From contig JBFFXF010000021.1 of assembly GCA_041569895.1 (NCBI GenBank), forward strand, positions 1 to 43,368: 43,368 nucleotides of DNA, given 5' to 3'. The position numbers and the translations under genes were made by a program. This document shows positions 1-9,502 of the stretch, one piece after another. The DNA is from JBFFXF01 sp041569895. Its GTDB lineage: Bacteria > Planctomycetota > UBA8108 > JACQVS01. The notes beneath the pieces were generated by a model. The model was not told the DNA's origin. It searched no databases and saw nothing but the letters and a program-made list of their open reading frames with translations. Numbering within the stretch: the first letter of the stretch is position 1; every line of letters begins with the position of its first letter.

Positions 1-211
1 CGCGCTGACCGGCGCGCTGCAGCTCTGGAGCCTGGCGCGGCGCGACCACGGCGCCGCTGTGGAGAACTACCGGCGGGCACTCGCCGCGGGAGGCTCGAGG
101 CCTCTCGGCGAGCTCTTCGAGCTGGCGGGACTGCGCTTCGAGTTCGGCGCGGATCTCCTCGGCACGCTCGTCGAGGAGGTCGTCGAGGAGATCCGGCGCG
201 CGGAGGCGTGA
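1..211 (+). CDS. M3-family oligoendopeptidase, C-terminal end (partial)
   Basis: The window opens inside an open frame (codons from base 2) that stops at TGA 209-211 and encodes about 69 residues. The residues include ALQLWSLARRD, ENYRRALAAGGSRPL, ELFELAGLRFEFG and a final acidic helix. This order matches the C-terminal helical end of pepF/M3 oligoendopeptidases, where a tyrosine-rich loop leads into 'GGS.P..ELF..AG..F'. Those enzymes are cytoplasmic zinc peptidases that cut short peptides. The HExxH catalytic motif would lie upstream of the window, so activity cannot be judged. The gene is convergent with the next one, 12 bp away, and there is no obvious terminator between them. Confidence 0.72.
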   Translation, partial: ALTGALQLWSLARRDHGAAVENYRRALAAGGSRPLGELFELAGLRFEFGADLLGTLVEEVVEEIRRAEA

Positions 212-223
212 CCGAGACGACCG

Positions 224-1084
224 CTACTTCGACGCGGTCTCCGTCTTCTCGGTCTTCGGAGCCTTCTCGGCCAGCAGCGGCTTGATGATCGCCTCGAGCT
301 TCTGCTGGCTGTGGTACCCGACCACCTTCTTGCGGACCCGGCCGTCGCGGCCGATGAAGAGGGTCGTCGGGAAGCCGGTGAGGTCGGGAATCGACTGCAG
401 CACCTCGTTGGTCGCCAGCGCGCAGGGGTAGTTCATGTTGTACTGCTTCATGAACTGCTTGACGAGGCGCTTGGCGGCCTCCTCGGTTCTGGTGCGCTCC
501 TTGTTGATGCCGACGATCCGCAGGCCGTCCTTCTCGTATTTCTTCTTGAGCGCGACGAAGTGCGGGATCCCCATGCGGCACGGCCCGCACCACGTGCCCC
601 AGCCGTCGACGATGAGCACCGTGCCGATGAAGTCCTTCTTGGCGATCTTCTCGCCGTCGACCGTGACGAGGTCGAAGTCGAACTTCTGCAGCCGCTCCTC
701 CTCGATCTTGCGGTACTTCTCGATGACTTCCGCGTACGCCTTCGACTTGCGGATCGGATCGAGGTCGGGATCGCGCGCCACGAACTCGAGGTCGCGGAGC
801 CCGAGCTCCATCGCCTTGTCGAGGTGCTCGACGGCATCCTTCGTCTTGCCGAGCCGCGAGTAGCCGCACGCGATGTAGTAGTGCGAGTGCGACCGCGGCC
901 TGCGCTCGCTCTCCGGGAGCAGCTTGATCAGCTCGAGGAAGCTCGCCACGGAGTCCTCGTACTTCTCGTCGAGGAACTGCTGCTTCCCGACGTTGTAGAG
1001 CTCCTGGATCCTGGCGAAATCGATCTGCGCCACGGCAATGGTGGCGGGGAAGAGGGTCAGGATCGCGAGAAGAATCGTCTTCAT
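224..1084 (-). CDS. TPR-TlpA/thioredoxin-fold exported protein
   Basis: 286 aa. An N-terminal signal peptide (residues 1-19, ending AVAQ) sends it out of the cytoplasm. Residues about 25-135 form a helical TPR-like segment (YNVGKQQFLDEKYEDSVASF, then a second repeat HYYIACGYSRLGKTKDAVEHLDKA given here only as its range 68-92). Residues about 136-270 form a TlpA/ResA-type thioredoxin fold with the redox motif WCGPC and the cis-Pro region GFPTT. Family knowledge: such proteins reduce or exchange disulfides in the periplasm, often for cytochrome maturation. The TPR half probably binds a protein partner. No partner gene is adjacent; the gene is single and divergent from zwf. The C-terminus is Lys/Glu/Thr rich. 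Confidence 0.85.
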   Translation of the reverse strand: MKTILLAILTLFPATIAVAQIDFARIQELYNVGKQQFLDEKYEDSVASFLELIKLLPESERRPRSHSHYYIACGYSRLGKTKDAVEHLDKAMELGLRDLEFVARDPDLDPIRKSKAYAEVIEKYRKIEEERLQKFDFDLVTVDGEKIAKKDFIGTVLIVDGWGTWCGPCRMGIPHFVALKKKYEKDGLRIVGINKERTRTEEAAKRLVKQFMKQYNMNYPCALATNEVLQSIPDLTGFPTTLFIGRDGRVRKKVVGYHSQQKLEAIIKPLLAEKAPKTEKTETASK

Positions 1085-1577
1085 GACACCGGTTTCCTTC
1101 GCTCTGGGAGAATGCCGCGGAGTCGCGCGACGCGTCGCACCACACGGGCAACACGCGCGCCGGACACGAGAGTTTAAACGTGTGACGGCGGATTCCCAAT
1201 CGAAATTCAGCGGTTTTTACACGCAAGAGCGCTCGGGATAGCGACTTGGAGTGTCCGCCGGCGGGAACCGGCGCGGTCGCGGGCGAGGACGAGGGTCCGA
1301 ACCGACGTCCCGGATAGAGTCCACATCCGGGACAGCGTCGCGGTCGTTGCTCGCGCTTGTCGAAGGCCCCTCGGACGTCGGTCTCCGGTTTCGACTCTGA
1401 CAGTTCCGGTCCCGACGTCGGACATCTCGGTGACGGCGATTGTTTTCGGGCACGGGACCGGGCACGGGAACGGGAACGGGAACGGGAACGAGGACGAGGA
1501 CGAGGACGAGGACGACAGGTCGACGGCTTTACAGACGCCCCATGCGGTGGTTGGATGTCGACGCGACGATCGATCAC
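1085..1577. other. Divergent spacer between the TlpA-like gene and zwf
   Basis: 493 bp without a convincing gene. It holds a perfect 9-bp inverted repeat (GTCCCGGAT at 1307-1315, ATCCGGGAC at 1325-1333, 9-nt loop) and a second, shorter symmetry around GACGTC near 1374-1381 and 1412-1419. It also holds the hexanucleotide array listed separately. The hairpin lacks a U-run, so it is not a classical terminator. It could be an operator or a leader hairpin for zwf. Reading frames through the array give only Gly-Thr/Arg-Thr repeats. Confidence 0.5.
1448..1513 (+). repeat. Hexanucleotide array (GGGNNC)7(GAGGAC)4
   Basis: Eleven consecutive 6-bp units: seven GGG-led units (GGGCAC, GGGACC, GGGAAC) then four GAGGAC. 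The seven GGG tracts are separated by exactly three bases, which fits the G-quadruplex sequence rule on the + strand. It lies 65 bp upstream of the chosen zwf start. The same unit types recur in at least seven other spacers of the window. Confidence 0.9.
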
Positions 1578-3146
<1,569 letters not shown>

Positions 3147-3171
3147 GAAGGCTCCGGGAGGAGGCTCCGAG

Positions 3172-4251
3172 GTGAGTCACGTCAGCATGCCCGGCGTGCC
3201 GGTCGAGGTCGACCCGCTGCTCATCGAGCGCGAGCTCGCCGCGCTGTGGAAGCCTGCCTCCGAGGAGCAGGGCGGGGAAGGCGCCGTCGTGCGCGCGTGC
3301 CTCACGAACCTCGTCGTCTTCGTGCCGCAGGCGGCGCGGCTCGAGCTCGCGTCGACGATGGTGCAGGAGATCTTCCGCGGCCACCCGAACCGCACCATCC
3401 TGCTCGTCCTCGACGCCGGCAAGCGCACGACGGAGGGACGGCGATCGCGGCTCGATGCCACGATCACGACGCTCTGCTCGTTCCTCGGCCGGAGCGCGCC
3501 GGTCTGCTGCGAGCAGATCACGCTGCGCGCCCATCCCGACGATGCGCGGCTGCTCGAGGGCGCGGTGGCGCCACTCCTGGTGCCCGACATCCCGGTCGCG
3601 CTCTGGTGGCTCGACGAGCTGGCGCACCCGACGCTGCCGCGCCTCGCGGCCTCGGCGGACCGGCTGATCGTCGATTCGCGCCGGACCGGCCTCCGCGCCG
3701 TCGCGAGGATCGCCACGAGCTCGGCGGCGGTCGTCGCGGACACCCTCGTCGACCTCGACTGGGAGCGACTGGGACGCTGGCGTCGCGTGCTCGCGGAGCT
3801 CTGGGAGGACGAGGGCATCCGCTCCGTCGTCGGACGGGCCGATCGGGTCGAGATCGACGTCGCCGGCGACGACCCGCGGGGAGGCGGCGATGGCGGCGCG
3901 TTGCTGGCCGGCTGGCTGGTGTCGCGTCTCGAGTCGCTCGGGGCGCCGCCGCGGGTCGAACGCAGGAAGCGCGACGTCGCCGCGGCGTCCTCGCCGGGGG
4001 GCGAGCCGGTGGCGATCCGCCTGCGGGCCGGCGGGGACTCGTTCGTCTCCGTCGAGGCGACCTCCGCCGGGTGCGCGCGCGTCGACTTCTCGACCGCGAC
4101 CTCGTGTCGCGTGCCGAGGACCATCCCGTTCGCGCGCCGCCCGGATGCGGCGATCCTCGGCGACGTGCTCGACCGTCCGCCGTCGAGCGGCGCTTTCCTC
4201 GCCGCGCTCGAGGCGGCGAAGCGCTTCCTCGATGATGCGGGGACGCCGTGA
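3172..4251 (+). CDS. opcA: OpcA-like G6PDH assembly protein
   Basis: 359 aa from GTG 3172, preceded by a GGGAGGAGG-rich site; the ATG at 3187 is an alternative. OpcA proteins bind and activate or assemble glucose-6-phosphate dehydrogenase in cyanobacteria and actinobacteria. Family marks seen here are the central segment VPDIPVALWWLDEL followed by ADRLIVDSR, matching the OpcA pattern '.LPV.LWW....ADR.IVDS', and the position directly between zwf and pgl. The C-terminal ~120 residues, where OpcA's second domain sits, are recognised only by general pattern. It overlaps pgl by 4 bp (GTGA), which suggests translational coupling. No redox-regulatory cysteine cluster is obvious; two adjacent Cys occur near residue 111. 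Confidence 0.82.
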   Translation: MSHVSMPGVPVEVDPLLIERELAALWKPASEEQGGEGAVVRACLTNLVVFVPQAARLELASTMVQEIFRGHPNRTILLVLDAGKRTTEGRRSRLDATITTLCSFLGRSAPVCCEQITLRAHPDDARLLEGAVAPLLVPDIPVALWWLDELAHPTLPRLAASADRLIVDSRRTGLRAVARIATSSAAVVADTLVDLDWERLGRWRRVLAELWEDEGIRSVVGRADRVEIDVAGDDPRGGGDGGALLAGWLVSRLESLGAPPRVERRKRDVAAASSPGGEPVAIRLRAGGDSFVSVEATSAGCARVDFSTATSCRVPRTIPFARRPDAAILGDVLDRPPSSGAFLAALEAAKRFLDDAGTP

Positions 4252-4988
4252 GGCGCGTCTTCGACGATGCGGATGGCGTTGCGCGATACGCCGCCGAGAC
4301 GCTGCGCGGAATGGTCGAGTCGGCCAGCGCCGCCGGGCGGCGAGTCACCGTGGCGCTCTCGGGCGGGTCGACGCCGCGGCGTCTGTACGAGCTGCTCGCG
4401 AGCGAGTACGCCGGACAAATCGACTGGACGGCGCTCGAGGTCTTCTTCGGCGACGAGCGCGCCGTGCCGTCCGACCATCCAGACTCCAACTTCCGCATGG
4501 CGAGCGAGGCGCTCCTCGATCGCGTGCCGCTCGATCGTGAGCGTCTCCATCGCATGCCGGCCGACTCGGGCGACCCCGTGGCTGCCGCCGCGGCGTACGA
4601 GTCCGTGCTGCGGGAGCGCGTGGCGAGCGGGCCGGACGGTTTCCCGGCGCTCGATCTGGTCTGGCTCGGCATCGGAGACGACGGCCACACGGCGTCGCTC
4701 TTCCCCGGCACCGAGGCGCTCGAGGAGAGACGGGCGTGCGTTGTCGCCAACGAGGTCCCGCAGCTCGGGACGTGGCGCATGACGCTGACCTTCCCGGCTC
4801 TCTGCGCGGCCAGGCGCGTGCAGTTCCTGGTCACGGGCGCGAGCAAGGCGAGGATCGTCGAGGCGATCGAGCGCGCCCGGTCGAGCGGTGACCTCGAGCG
4901 CTACCCGGCGACACGCGTCGTGCCGCGCGAGGGCGAGGTCGAGTGGCTGCTCGATCGGGCGGCGGCTGGAAAAGCGCGCGGCGGATGA
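4248..4988 (+). CDS. pgl: 6-phosphogluconolactonase
   Basis: 246 aa, starting on a GTG that overlaps the opcA stop. It hydrolyses 6-phosphogluconolactone made by G6PDH to 6-phosphogluconate in the cytoplasm. Visible family motifs: VALSGGSTPRRLYELL (sugar-phosphate loop, SGGSTP at residues 38-43), DWTALEVFFGDERAVP, HPDSNFRMA, and LVWLGIGDDGHTASLFPGT with the catalytic His. Length and motif order match the DevB/SOL type of lactonase related to glucosamine-6-phosphate deaminase. It completes a zwf-opcA-pgl operon. The gnd gene for the next step is not in the window. Confidence 0.94.
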   Translation: MRRVFDDADGVARYAAETLRGMVESASAAGRRVTVALSGGSTPRRLYELLASEYAGQIDWTALEVFFGDERAVPSDHPDSNFRMASEALLDRVPLDRERLHRMPADSGDPVAAAAAYESVLRERVASGPDGFPALDLVWLGIGDDGHTASLFPGTEALEERRACVVANEVPQLGTWRMTLTFPALCAARRVQFLVTGASKARIVEAIERARSSGDLERYPATRVVPREGEVEWLLDRAAAGKARGG

Positions 4989-5070
4989 CGACAATGGGCG
5001 GGCGGGGACGTCGAGGGACGCGATGGGACTGACTGGGACAAGGACCGACGACCCGACCGCGAGGAGACCG

Positions 5071-6228
5071 ATGCACCACCAAAGCAGAGACCACGCCGAC
5101 CACGACACCGCTGACACCGATCGCCGTGCCGATCGCGCCGCCGCCGACGCCGAGCGCGCTCCGGAGCGGTCGATGGGCCGGCGCGCGTTCCTCTCCACAG
5201 CGGCCGCCGCGGCCACCGCCGCCGCGGCATGCCGTGCGCTCGCGGACGAGCGGCGCTTCGGCCCGGATGCGGAGCCCGTCCGATATCCCGATCCGGATAT
5301 CGTCGTCCTCGATCCCCGCTTCAGGCGCTACAAGCTCGGCAACACGCCGATCCAGCGCCTCCACCGCGGCACGCTGTGGGCCGAGGGTCCGGCGTGGAAC
5401 GGCGTCGGGCGCTATCTGGTCTGGAGCGACATCCCGAACGACCGGCAGCTGCGGTGGCTCGAGGAGGACGGCCACGTCAGCGTCTTCCGGAAGTCGGCCG
5501 GCAACTCCAACGGCAACACCTTCGATCGCCAGGGACGGCAGATCTCGTGTGAGCACGGCAACCGGCGGGTGGTGCGCTACGAGTACGACGGCAGCGTGAC
5601 GGTGCTCGCCGACAGCTGGAAGGGAAAGCCGCTGAACGCGCCGAACGACGCGGTGGTTCACCCCGACGACGGCATCTGGTTCACGGATCCCGGATACGGC
5701 AGCCTGATGCACTACGAGGGCAAGAAGGGGCCGTTGCACATCAAGGAGGCGGTGTACCGGATCGACGGCCGCAGCGGCGCCATGGAGCTGGTCACCGACG
5801 AGATCTTCAAGCCGAACGGCATCTGCTTCTCGCCGGATTACAAGAAGCTCTACGTCGCGGATACGGGGTCGTCGCATTACCCGGAAGCGCCGAAGAACAT
5901 CAAGGTCTGGGATGTCGTCGACGGCGTGAAACTGCGCAACGGGCGCGAGTTCGCGTCGATGGTGATCGGCGACCTCGCCGGCCTCGCCGACGGCATCGAC
6001 GCGGACATCGACGGCAACGTCTGGGCGAGCGCCGGCTGGGCGGGCCCCGGCTACGACGGCGTCCACATCTTCGCGCCGAACGGCGATCGCATCGGCCAGA
6101 TCCGCTTGCCGGAGATCTGTTCGAACGTCTGCTTCGGCGGGCGCAAGCGCAACCGTCTGTTCATGACCGGCAGTCAGTCGCTCTACGCAGTGTACGTCGA
6201 GACACAGGGGGCCCACGTCCCGTCGTGA
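5071..6228 (+). CDS. Tat-exported SMP-30/gluconolactonase-family protein
   Basis: 385 aa from ATG 5071, which has GAGGAG 4 nt upstream; a shorter start at 5173 (MGRRAFLST) is possible. A polar, His/Asp-rich N-region is followed by a twin-arginine signal (GRRAFLSTAAAAA, residues 36-48), so the folded protein is likely exported by Tat. The body is a six-bladed SMP-30/gluconolactonase propeller. Expected metal ligands are Glu in WAEGPAW, Asn in LNAPND and Asp in ADGIDADIDGN. Family members hydrolyse sugar lactones such as glucono-1,5-lactone. It follows pgl by 82 bp on the same strand and overlaps the next paralogue by 4 bp. The true substrate is unknown. Confidence 0.88.
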   Translation: MHHQSRDHADHDTADTDRRADRAAADAERAPERSMGRRAFLSTAAAAATAAAACRALADERRFGPDAEPVRYPDPDIVVLDPRFRRYKLGNTPIQRLHRGTLWAEGPAWNGVGRYLVWSDIPNDRQLRWLEEDGHVSVFRKSAGNSNGNTFDRQGRQISCEHGNRRVVRYEYDGSVTVLADSWKGKPLNAPNDAVVHPDDGIWFTDPGYGSLMHYEGKKGPLHIKEAVYRIDGRSGAMELVTDEIFKPNGICFSPDYKKLYVADTGSSHYPEAPKNIKVWDVVDGVKLRNGREFASMVIGDLAGLADGIDADIDGNVWASAGWAGPGYDGVHIFAPNGDRIGQIRLPEICSNVCFGGRKRNRLFMTGSQSLYAVYVETQGAHVPS

Positions 6229-7283
6229 GAGAGACCAACCGGACGCGTCGTGAGTTCCTGGCGAGCGCGGCGGCGACGCTCGGCGCGGCCGCGCTCGGTG
6301 GCTGCGCCCGGGCCGGGGCGCTCGCGCGCGGTTCGTCGGGCGCGAGCGAGGCCCTGCGGCTCCGTCCCGCCCGCTACGACCGGCTCGCCACCGACGACTA
6401 CCTCGGCTCCGTGGCGGTCATCGCCGTGATCGAGGACGAGAAGGTCTTCACCGAGGGTCCCGCCGTGGCGCGCGACGGCAGGCTCTTCTTCACCAACATC
6501 CCGGTGTCGAAGATCCTCGTCTGGGATCCCGACACGAGACGCGTGTCGCTCTTCCGCGAGGGCTCCAACGAGGCCAACGGCCTGCTCTTCGACCGCGAGG
6601 GTCGGCTGCTGGCGTGCGAGGGGGGCGCGGGTCGCGTTACGCGGACGGACACCACGGGTCGCATCGAGGTGCTCGCGGACTACTTCAACGGCTTCCCGCT
6701 CGCGCCGCCGAACGACCTCTGCATCGACTCCACGGGTCGCATCTACTTCACCTCGCGACCGAGCGACAACGACCCGGCGGCGGGAAACGTCAACGCCGTC
6801 TACCGGATCGACCCGGACGGCTCGGTGACGCGGCTGCTCGCCTGGCCGCGCGTCCACATGCCGAACGGCGTCGTGATCTCACCGGACGAGAGCACGCTCT
6901 ATCTCGTCGAGGCGCACCCCGACGCGGGTCACCACCGTGACATCCGCGCCTTCGACCTCGGCCCCGACGGCAGCCTCGCGAACGAGCGGGTGCTGATCGA
7001 CTTCTATCCCGGCCGCAGCGGCGACGGCATGTGTATCGACGAGGTCGGCAACCTCTACGTCGCCGCCGGGCTGCACGCCACGCGCGGCACGAGCGAGACC
7101 CTCGACACGCGCCCGGGCGTGCACGTCATCTCGCCGGCGGGCGAGCTGCTGGCGTTCCGTCAGACGCCGATCGACACGGTGACCAACTGCACCTTCGGCG
7201 GCCCGGACATGCGGACACTCTACGTCACGTGCGGCTCGCGCATCCTCGCCATCGAGACGCGCATCCGGGGCAAGGCCATCTGA
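6225..7283 (+). CDS. Tat lipoprotein, SMP-30/gluconolactonase family
   Basis: 352 aa from GTG 6225, overlapping the previous stop (GTGA). The N-terminus carries both a twin-arginine motif (RTRREFLAS, residues 6-14) and a lipobox (LGGC, Cys27), so it is probably a Tat-exported lipoprotein. The propeller motifs are VFTEGPAV, SNEANGLLFD, APPNDLCID and GDGMCIDEVGNLYVA, again giving Glu, Asn and Asp metal ligands. It is a distant paralogue of its upstream neighbour, and the two are translationally coupled. One may act free in the periplasm and the other membrane-anchored. Lactone hydrolysis is inferred from the family only. Confidence 0.88.
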   Translation: MRETNRTRREFLASAAATLGAAALGGCARAGALARGSSGASEALRLRPARYDRLATDDYLGSVAVIAVIEDEKVFTEGPAVARDGRLFFTNIPVSKILVWDPDTRRVSLFREGSNEANGLLFDREGRLLACEGGAGRVTRTDTTGRIEVLADYFNGFPLAPPNDLCIDSTGRIYFTSRPSDNDPAAGNVNAVYRIDPDGSVTRLLAWPRVHMPNGVVISPDESTLYLVEAHPDAGHHRDIRAFDLGPDGSLANERVLIDFYPGRSGDGMCIDEVGNLYVAAGLHATRGTSETLDTRPGVHVISPAGELLAFRQTPIDTVTNCTFGGPDMRTLYVTCGSRILAIETRIRGKAI

Positions 7284-7318
7284 GCCGTTGCCGTTCCCTC
7301 CAAGCTCGGCAGGGTCAG

Positions 7319-7561
7319 TCGACTTCGGAGGTTTGCTGTCAGACGACCTATAAGGAAGGCAGGAAATTCAGGAAGGCAGGAAACGGAAGGAGGATGGGGT
7401 TGAGCTTCGTTCGAGTTCTCGAACGAAGTCGACACGTCGGGCTTCGCGATTGGATGTGGTGCTTCCGTGTGCCTGCGTTCTCCACGCCTTCTTCTTCTTC
7501 TTCCTGCCTTCCTCTTCTTCCTGCCTTCCTTATGAAACGTCTGACAGCAAACCTCGAGCTC
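7319..7561. repeat. Long imperfect inverted repeat (about 55-bp arms) with shared repeat modules
   Basis: This fills most of the 303-bp convergent gap between the SMP-30 gene and the dtxR-like gene. The left arm 7328-7382 and right arm 7501-7555 match as reverse complements at about 47 of 55 positions. The outer 18 bases (GAGGTTTGCTGTCAGACG) are identical. The inner part is purine-rich (repeated GGAAGGCAGGAA). A separate perfect 11-bp hairpin sits in the loop (7405-7415 with 7418-7428). The outer module recurs at 33707-33733, and the purine-rich module recurs near 13.05 and 14.77 kb. It could act as a bidirectional 3'-end structure or be a MITE-like element. Confidence 0.85.
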
Positions 7562-7586
7562 AAAACGCTGCGCCTCGGCGATTGAA

Positions 7587-8312
7587 CTACTCCGAGCGCG
7601 CTCCCGTTTCACTCCCTCCCCGCCGGCCCCGCCGTCCGCCGTTCTCGTCGATCTCCTCCACGGCGATCTTGCTCGCCACCGCCGTCGACAGCGCCAGGCG
7701 GCGCTCGCCGCTCTCGACGGTGATGACGTCCGCCGATTCGTCGGTCGCGACGACGGCGATCTCGGCTCCCGGCCGCAGGCGCTCGCGCTCGGCCATCTCG
7801 AGGAAGCCCGGCGTCTGGTCGAGGAGCCGCGACACGACCACCCGATCGCCCGCCGACTTCTCGGCGAGCGGCACGCCCGAGCTGTCGGGGACCTCGCCGC
7901 TGGCGAGCGGGATCGGGTCGCCGTGCGGATCGAACGACGGCCGTCCGAGGAACTCGTCGAGCCGCTCGAGGACGCGGTCGGAGATGGCGTGCTCGAGCGC
8001 CTCGGCCTCGACGTGCACCTCGCCCCAGTCCATGCCGAGCGTCTCGACCAGGAAGAGCTCCACGAGACGGTGGCGGCGGAGGACGCGGAGCGCGACGTCG
8101 CGACCGCGCGCCGTGAGGTGGACGCCGGCGTAGGGCCTGTAGGTCACCAGCCCGGCGGCCTCGAGGCTCTTGACCATGCCGGTGACCGTCGCGGGCGCCA
8201 CGCCGAGGGCGCGAGCGATCTTTCCCGTGCCCACCGGCCGGTCGCGAGGGGCGTCGTCCGGCTCGAGCGCGAGGATCGTTTTCAGGTAGTTCTCGACGGT
8301 CAGCGTGGGCAT
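7587..8312 (-). CDS. DtxR/MntR-family metal-dependent repressor
   Basis: 241 aa, the usual length for a three-domain DtxR-type regulator. Residues ~5-65 are a winged helix (TVENYLKTI, then TGKIARALGVAPATVTGMVKSL given as range 29-50). Residues ~66-145 are the metal and dimer domain (RRHRLVELFLVE, EAEALEHAISD). The C-terminal ~80 residues are a FeoA/SH3-like domain. Metal ligands of the His and Glu-x-x-Glu-His type are present. At the first-helix position where MntR has Asp8 and DtxR has Met10 there is Asn, so metal choice cannot be read directly. It is divergent from the Mn-type ABC importer and presumably represses it through the operator at 8387-8412. Confidence 0.9.
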   Translation of the reverse strand: MPTLTVENYLKTILALEPDDAPRDRPVGTGKIARALGVAPATVTGMVKSLEAAGLVTYRPYAGVHLTARGRDVALRVLRRHRLVELFLVETLGMDWGEVHVEAEALEHAISDRVLERLDEFLGRPSFDPHGDPIPLASGEVPDSSGVPLAEKSAGDRVVVSRLLDQTPGFLEMAERERLRPGAEIAVVATDESADVITVESGERRLALSTAVASKIAVEEIDENGGRRGRRGGSETGARSE

Positions 8313-8375
8313 GGCTCGACGGTCTCTCGTGCTCCGGTGTTATCGCGCCGTGGCGGCGCGACTTCGAGAATCCGC

Positions 8376-8412
8376 TTGAAATAAGTCTACCCGAAAGATA
8401 TTTTTAGGGTAG
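8376..8412 (+). promoter_or_regulatory. Promoter of the metal importer with overlapping inverted-repeat operator
   Basis: TTGAAA (8376-8381), a 17-bp spacer and TATTTT (8399-8404) form a sigma70-like promoter reading toward the importer operon. An inverted repeat (CTACCCGAAA at 8387-8396, TTTTAGGGTAG at 8402-8412) covers the spacer and the -10 box. The half TTAGGGTAG resembles the TTAGG.TAG half-site of DtxR/IdeR boxes. Binding here would block RNA polymerase. Assignment to the adjacent DtxR-like protein is inference. Confidence 0.6.
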
Positions 8413-8514
8413 CCGAAAAAAGTGACCGTGCGATCTTTTTCTCGACGCGCCGGCCGCCCGGCGACCGAGAACGCATCCAGGAGAGAAGTGCGGACATCAC
8501 ATGAGGACCGACGG

Positions 8515-9495
8515 ATGAAGGCGTTCCAGTTGACGGCGTTGACATTCACGGCGCTGGCGCTCGCCGCGCTGCCGGCCGGCTGCGACTCGAGGCACGGGTA
8601 CTCCGACGCGGAGGCCGAGAGCGAAGCCGTGGCGCGGACGTTCGAGGGGTCGCCGCCGATCCGGGCGGTGGCGACGACCGGCATGGTCGCCGACATCGTC
8701 GCCAACGTGGGGGGCGAGCACGTCGTCGTCGAGGCGCTCATGGGGGAGGGCACCGATCCGCACTCCTACCGTCCCTCTCCCGGTGACGTCAAGAAGCTCG
8801 CCTCGCCCCGGACCCACATCGTCTTCTTCAACGGGCTGCACCTCGAGGGGAAGATGATCGAGGCGCTCGAGCAGCTCTCGCGCCAGAAGCTGGTGGTCGC
8901 GGTCACCGACGGCGTGCCGCGCGCGCTGCTCAGGGCGCCGCCGGAGTTCCAGAACCAGTACGACCCGCACGTCTGGTTCGACCTCTCGTTGTGGGTCAAG
9001 TGCGTCGAGAAGGTGCGCGACGTCCTGGTGCGCTTCGACCCGCCGCGCGCTGACGACTACCGGGCGAACACGCGGCGCTACGTCGCCGCGCTCGTCGAGC
9101 TCGATGAGGTCGTCCGGCGCGAGATCGCGTCGATTCCCGAGGAGCGTCGCACCCTGGTCACGGCGCACGACGCCTTCGGCTACTTCGGGCGCGCGTACGG
9201 AATCGAGGTCCTCGGCGTGCAGGGGATCAGCACCGACTCCGAGGCCGGCGTGCGACGCATCAACACGCTCGTCGATCTCATCGTCAAGAGACGCATCAAG
9301 GCGGTGTTCGTCGAGTCGAGCGTCTCCGAGGCGAACATCCGCGCCCTCGTCGAGGGCTGCCGCGCGCGCGGGCACGAGATCCGCGTCGGCGGCCAGCTCT
9401 TCAGCGACGCGATGGGCAGCCCGGGCACGCCCGAGGGAACTTATCTCGGCATGGTGTCCCACAACGTCAGGACGATCGTCGAGGCGTTGAAGTGA
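8515..9495 (+). CDS. Metal ABC transporter substrate-binding lipoprotein (Mn/Zn type, cluster A-I)
   Basis: 326 aa from ATG 8515 (GAGGA 7 nt upstream); the frame is open further upstream without signal-like sequence. A signal peptide ends in a lipobox (LPAGC), so it is probably a lipoprotein on the periplasmic side. The fold is TroA/PsaA/ZnuA-like. The four expected ligands are visible: His in GTDPHSY, His in YDPHVWFD, Glu in AVFVESSVS and Asp in LFSDAMG. A Glu at the third position is typical of Mn-type rather than Zn-type family members. There is no His-rich loop of the ZnuA kind. It is the first gene of a four-gene importer operon. It captures Mn2+ (or Fe2+) and delivers it to the permeases. 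Confidence 0.9.
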   Translation: MKAFQLTALTFTALALAALPAGCDSRHGYSDAEAESEAVARTFEGSPPIRAVATTGMVADIVANVGGEHVVVEALMGEGTDPHSYRPSPGDVKKLASPRTHIVFFNGLHLEGKMIEALEQLSRQKLVVAVTDGVPRALLRAPPEFQNQYDPHVWFDLSLWVKCVEKVRDVLVRFDPPRADDYRANTRRYVAALVELDEVVRREIASIPEERRTLVTAHDAFGYFGRAYGIEVLGVQGISTDSEAGVRRINTLVDLIVKRRIKAVFVESSVSEANIRALVEGCRARGHEIRVGGQLFSDAMGSPGTPEGTYLGMVSHNVRTIVEALK

Positions 9496-9502
9496 GACGG
9501 TC

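Noticed and set aside
1440..1577. Longer N-terminus for G6PDH with Gly-Thr and Arg-Thr repeats
   Set aside because: The extension only translates the hexamer array, has no ribosome site at its start and is foreign to the family. The ATG at 1578 precedes the normal domain.
7405..7428. Perfect 11-bp hairpin as an independent LexA-type or other operator
   Set aside because: It lies in the loop of the larger inverted repeat between two gene 3' ends, so it is better explained as part of that element.
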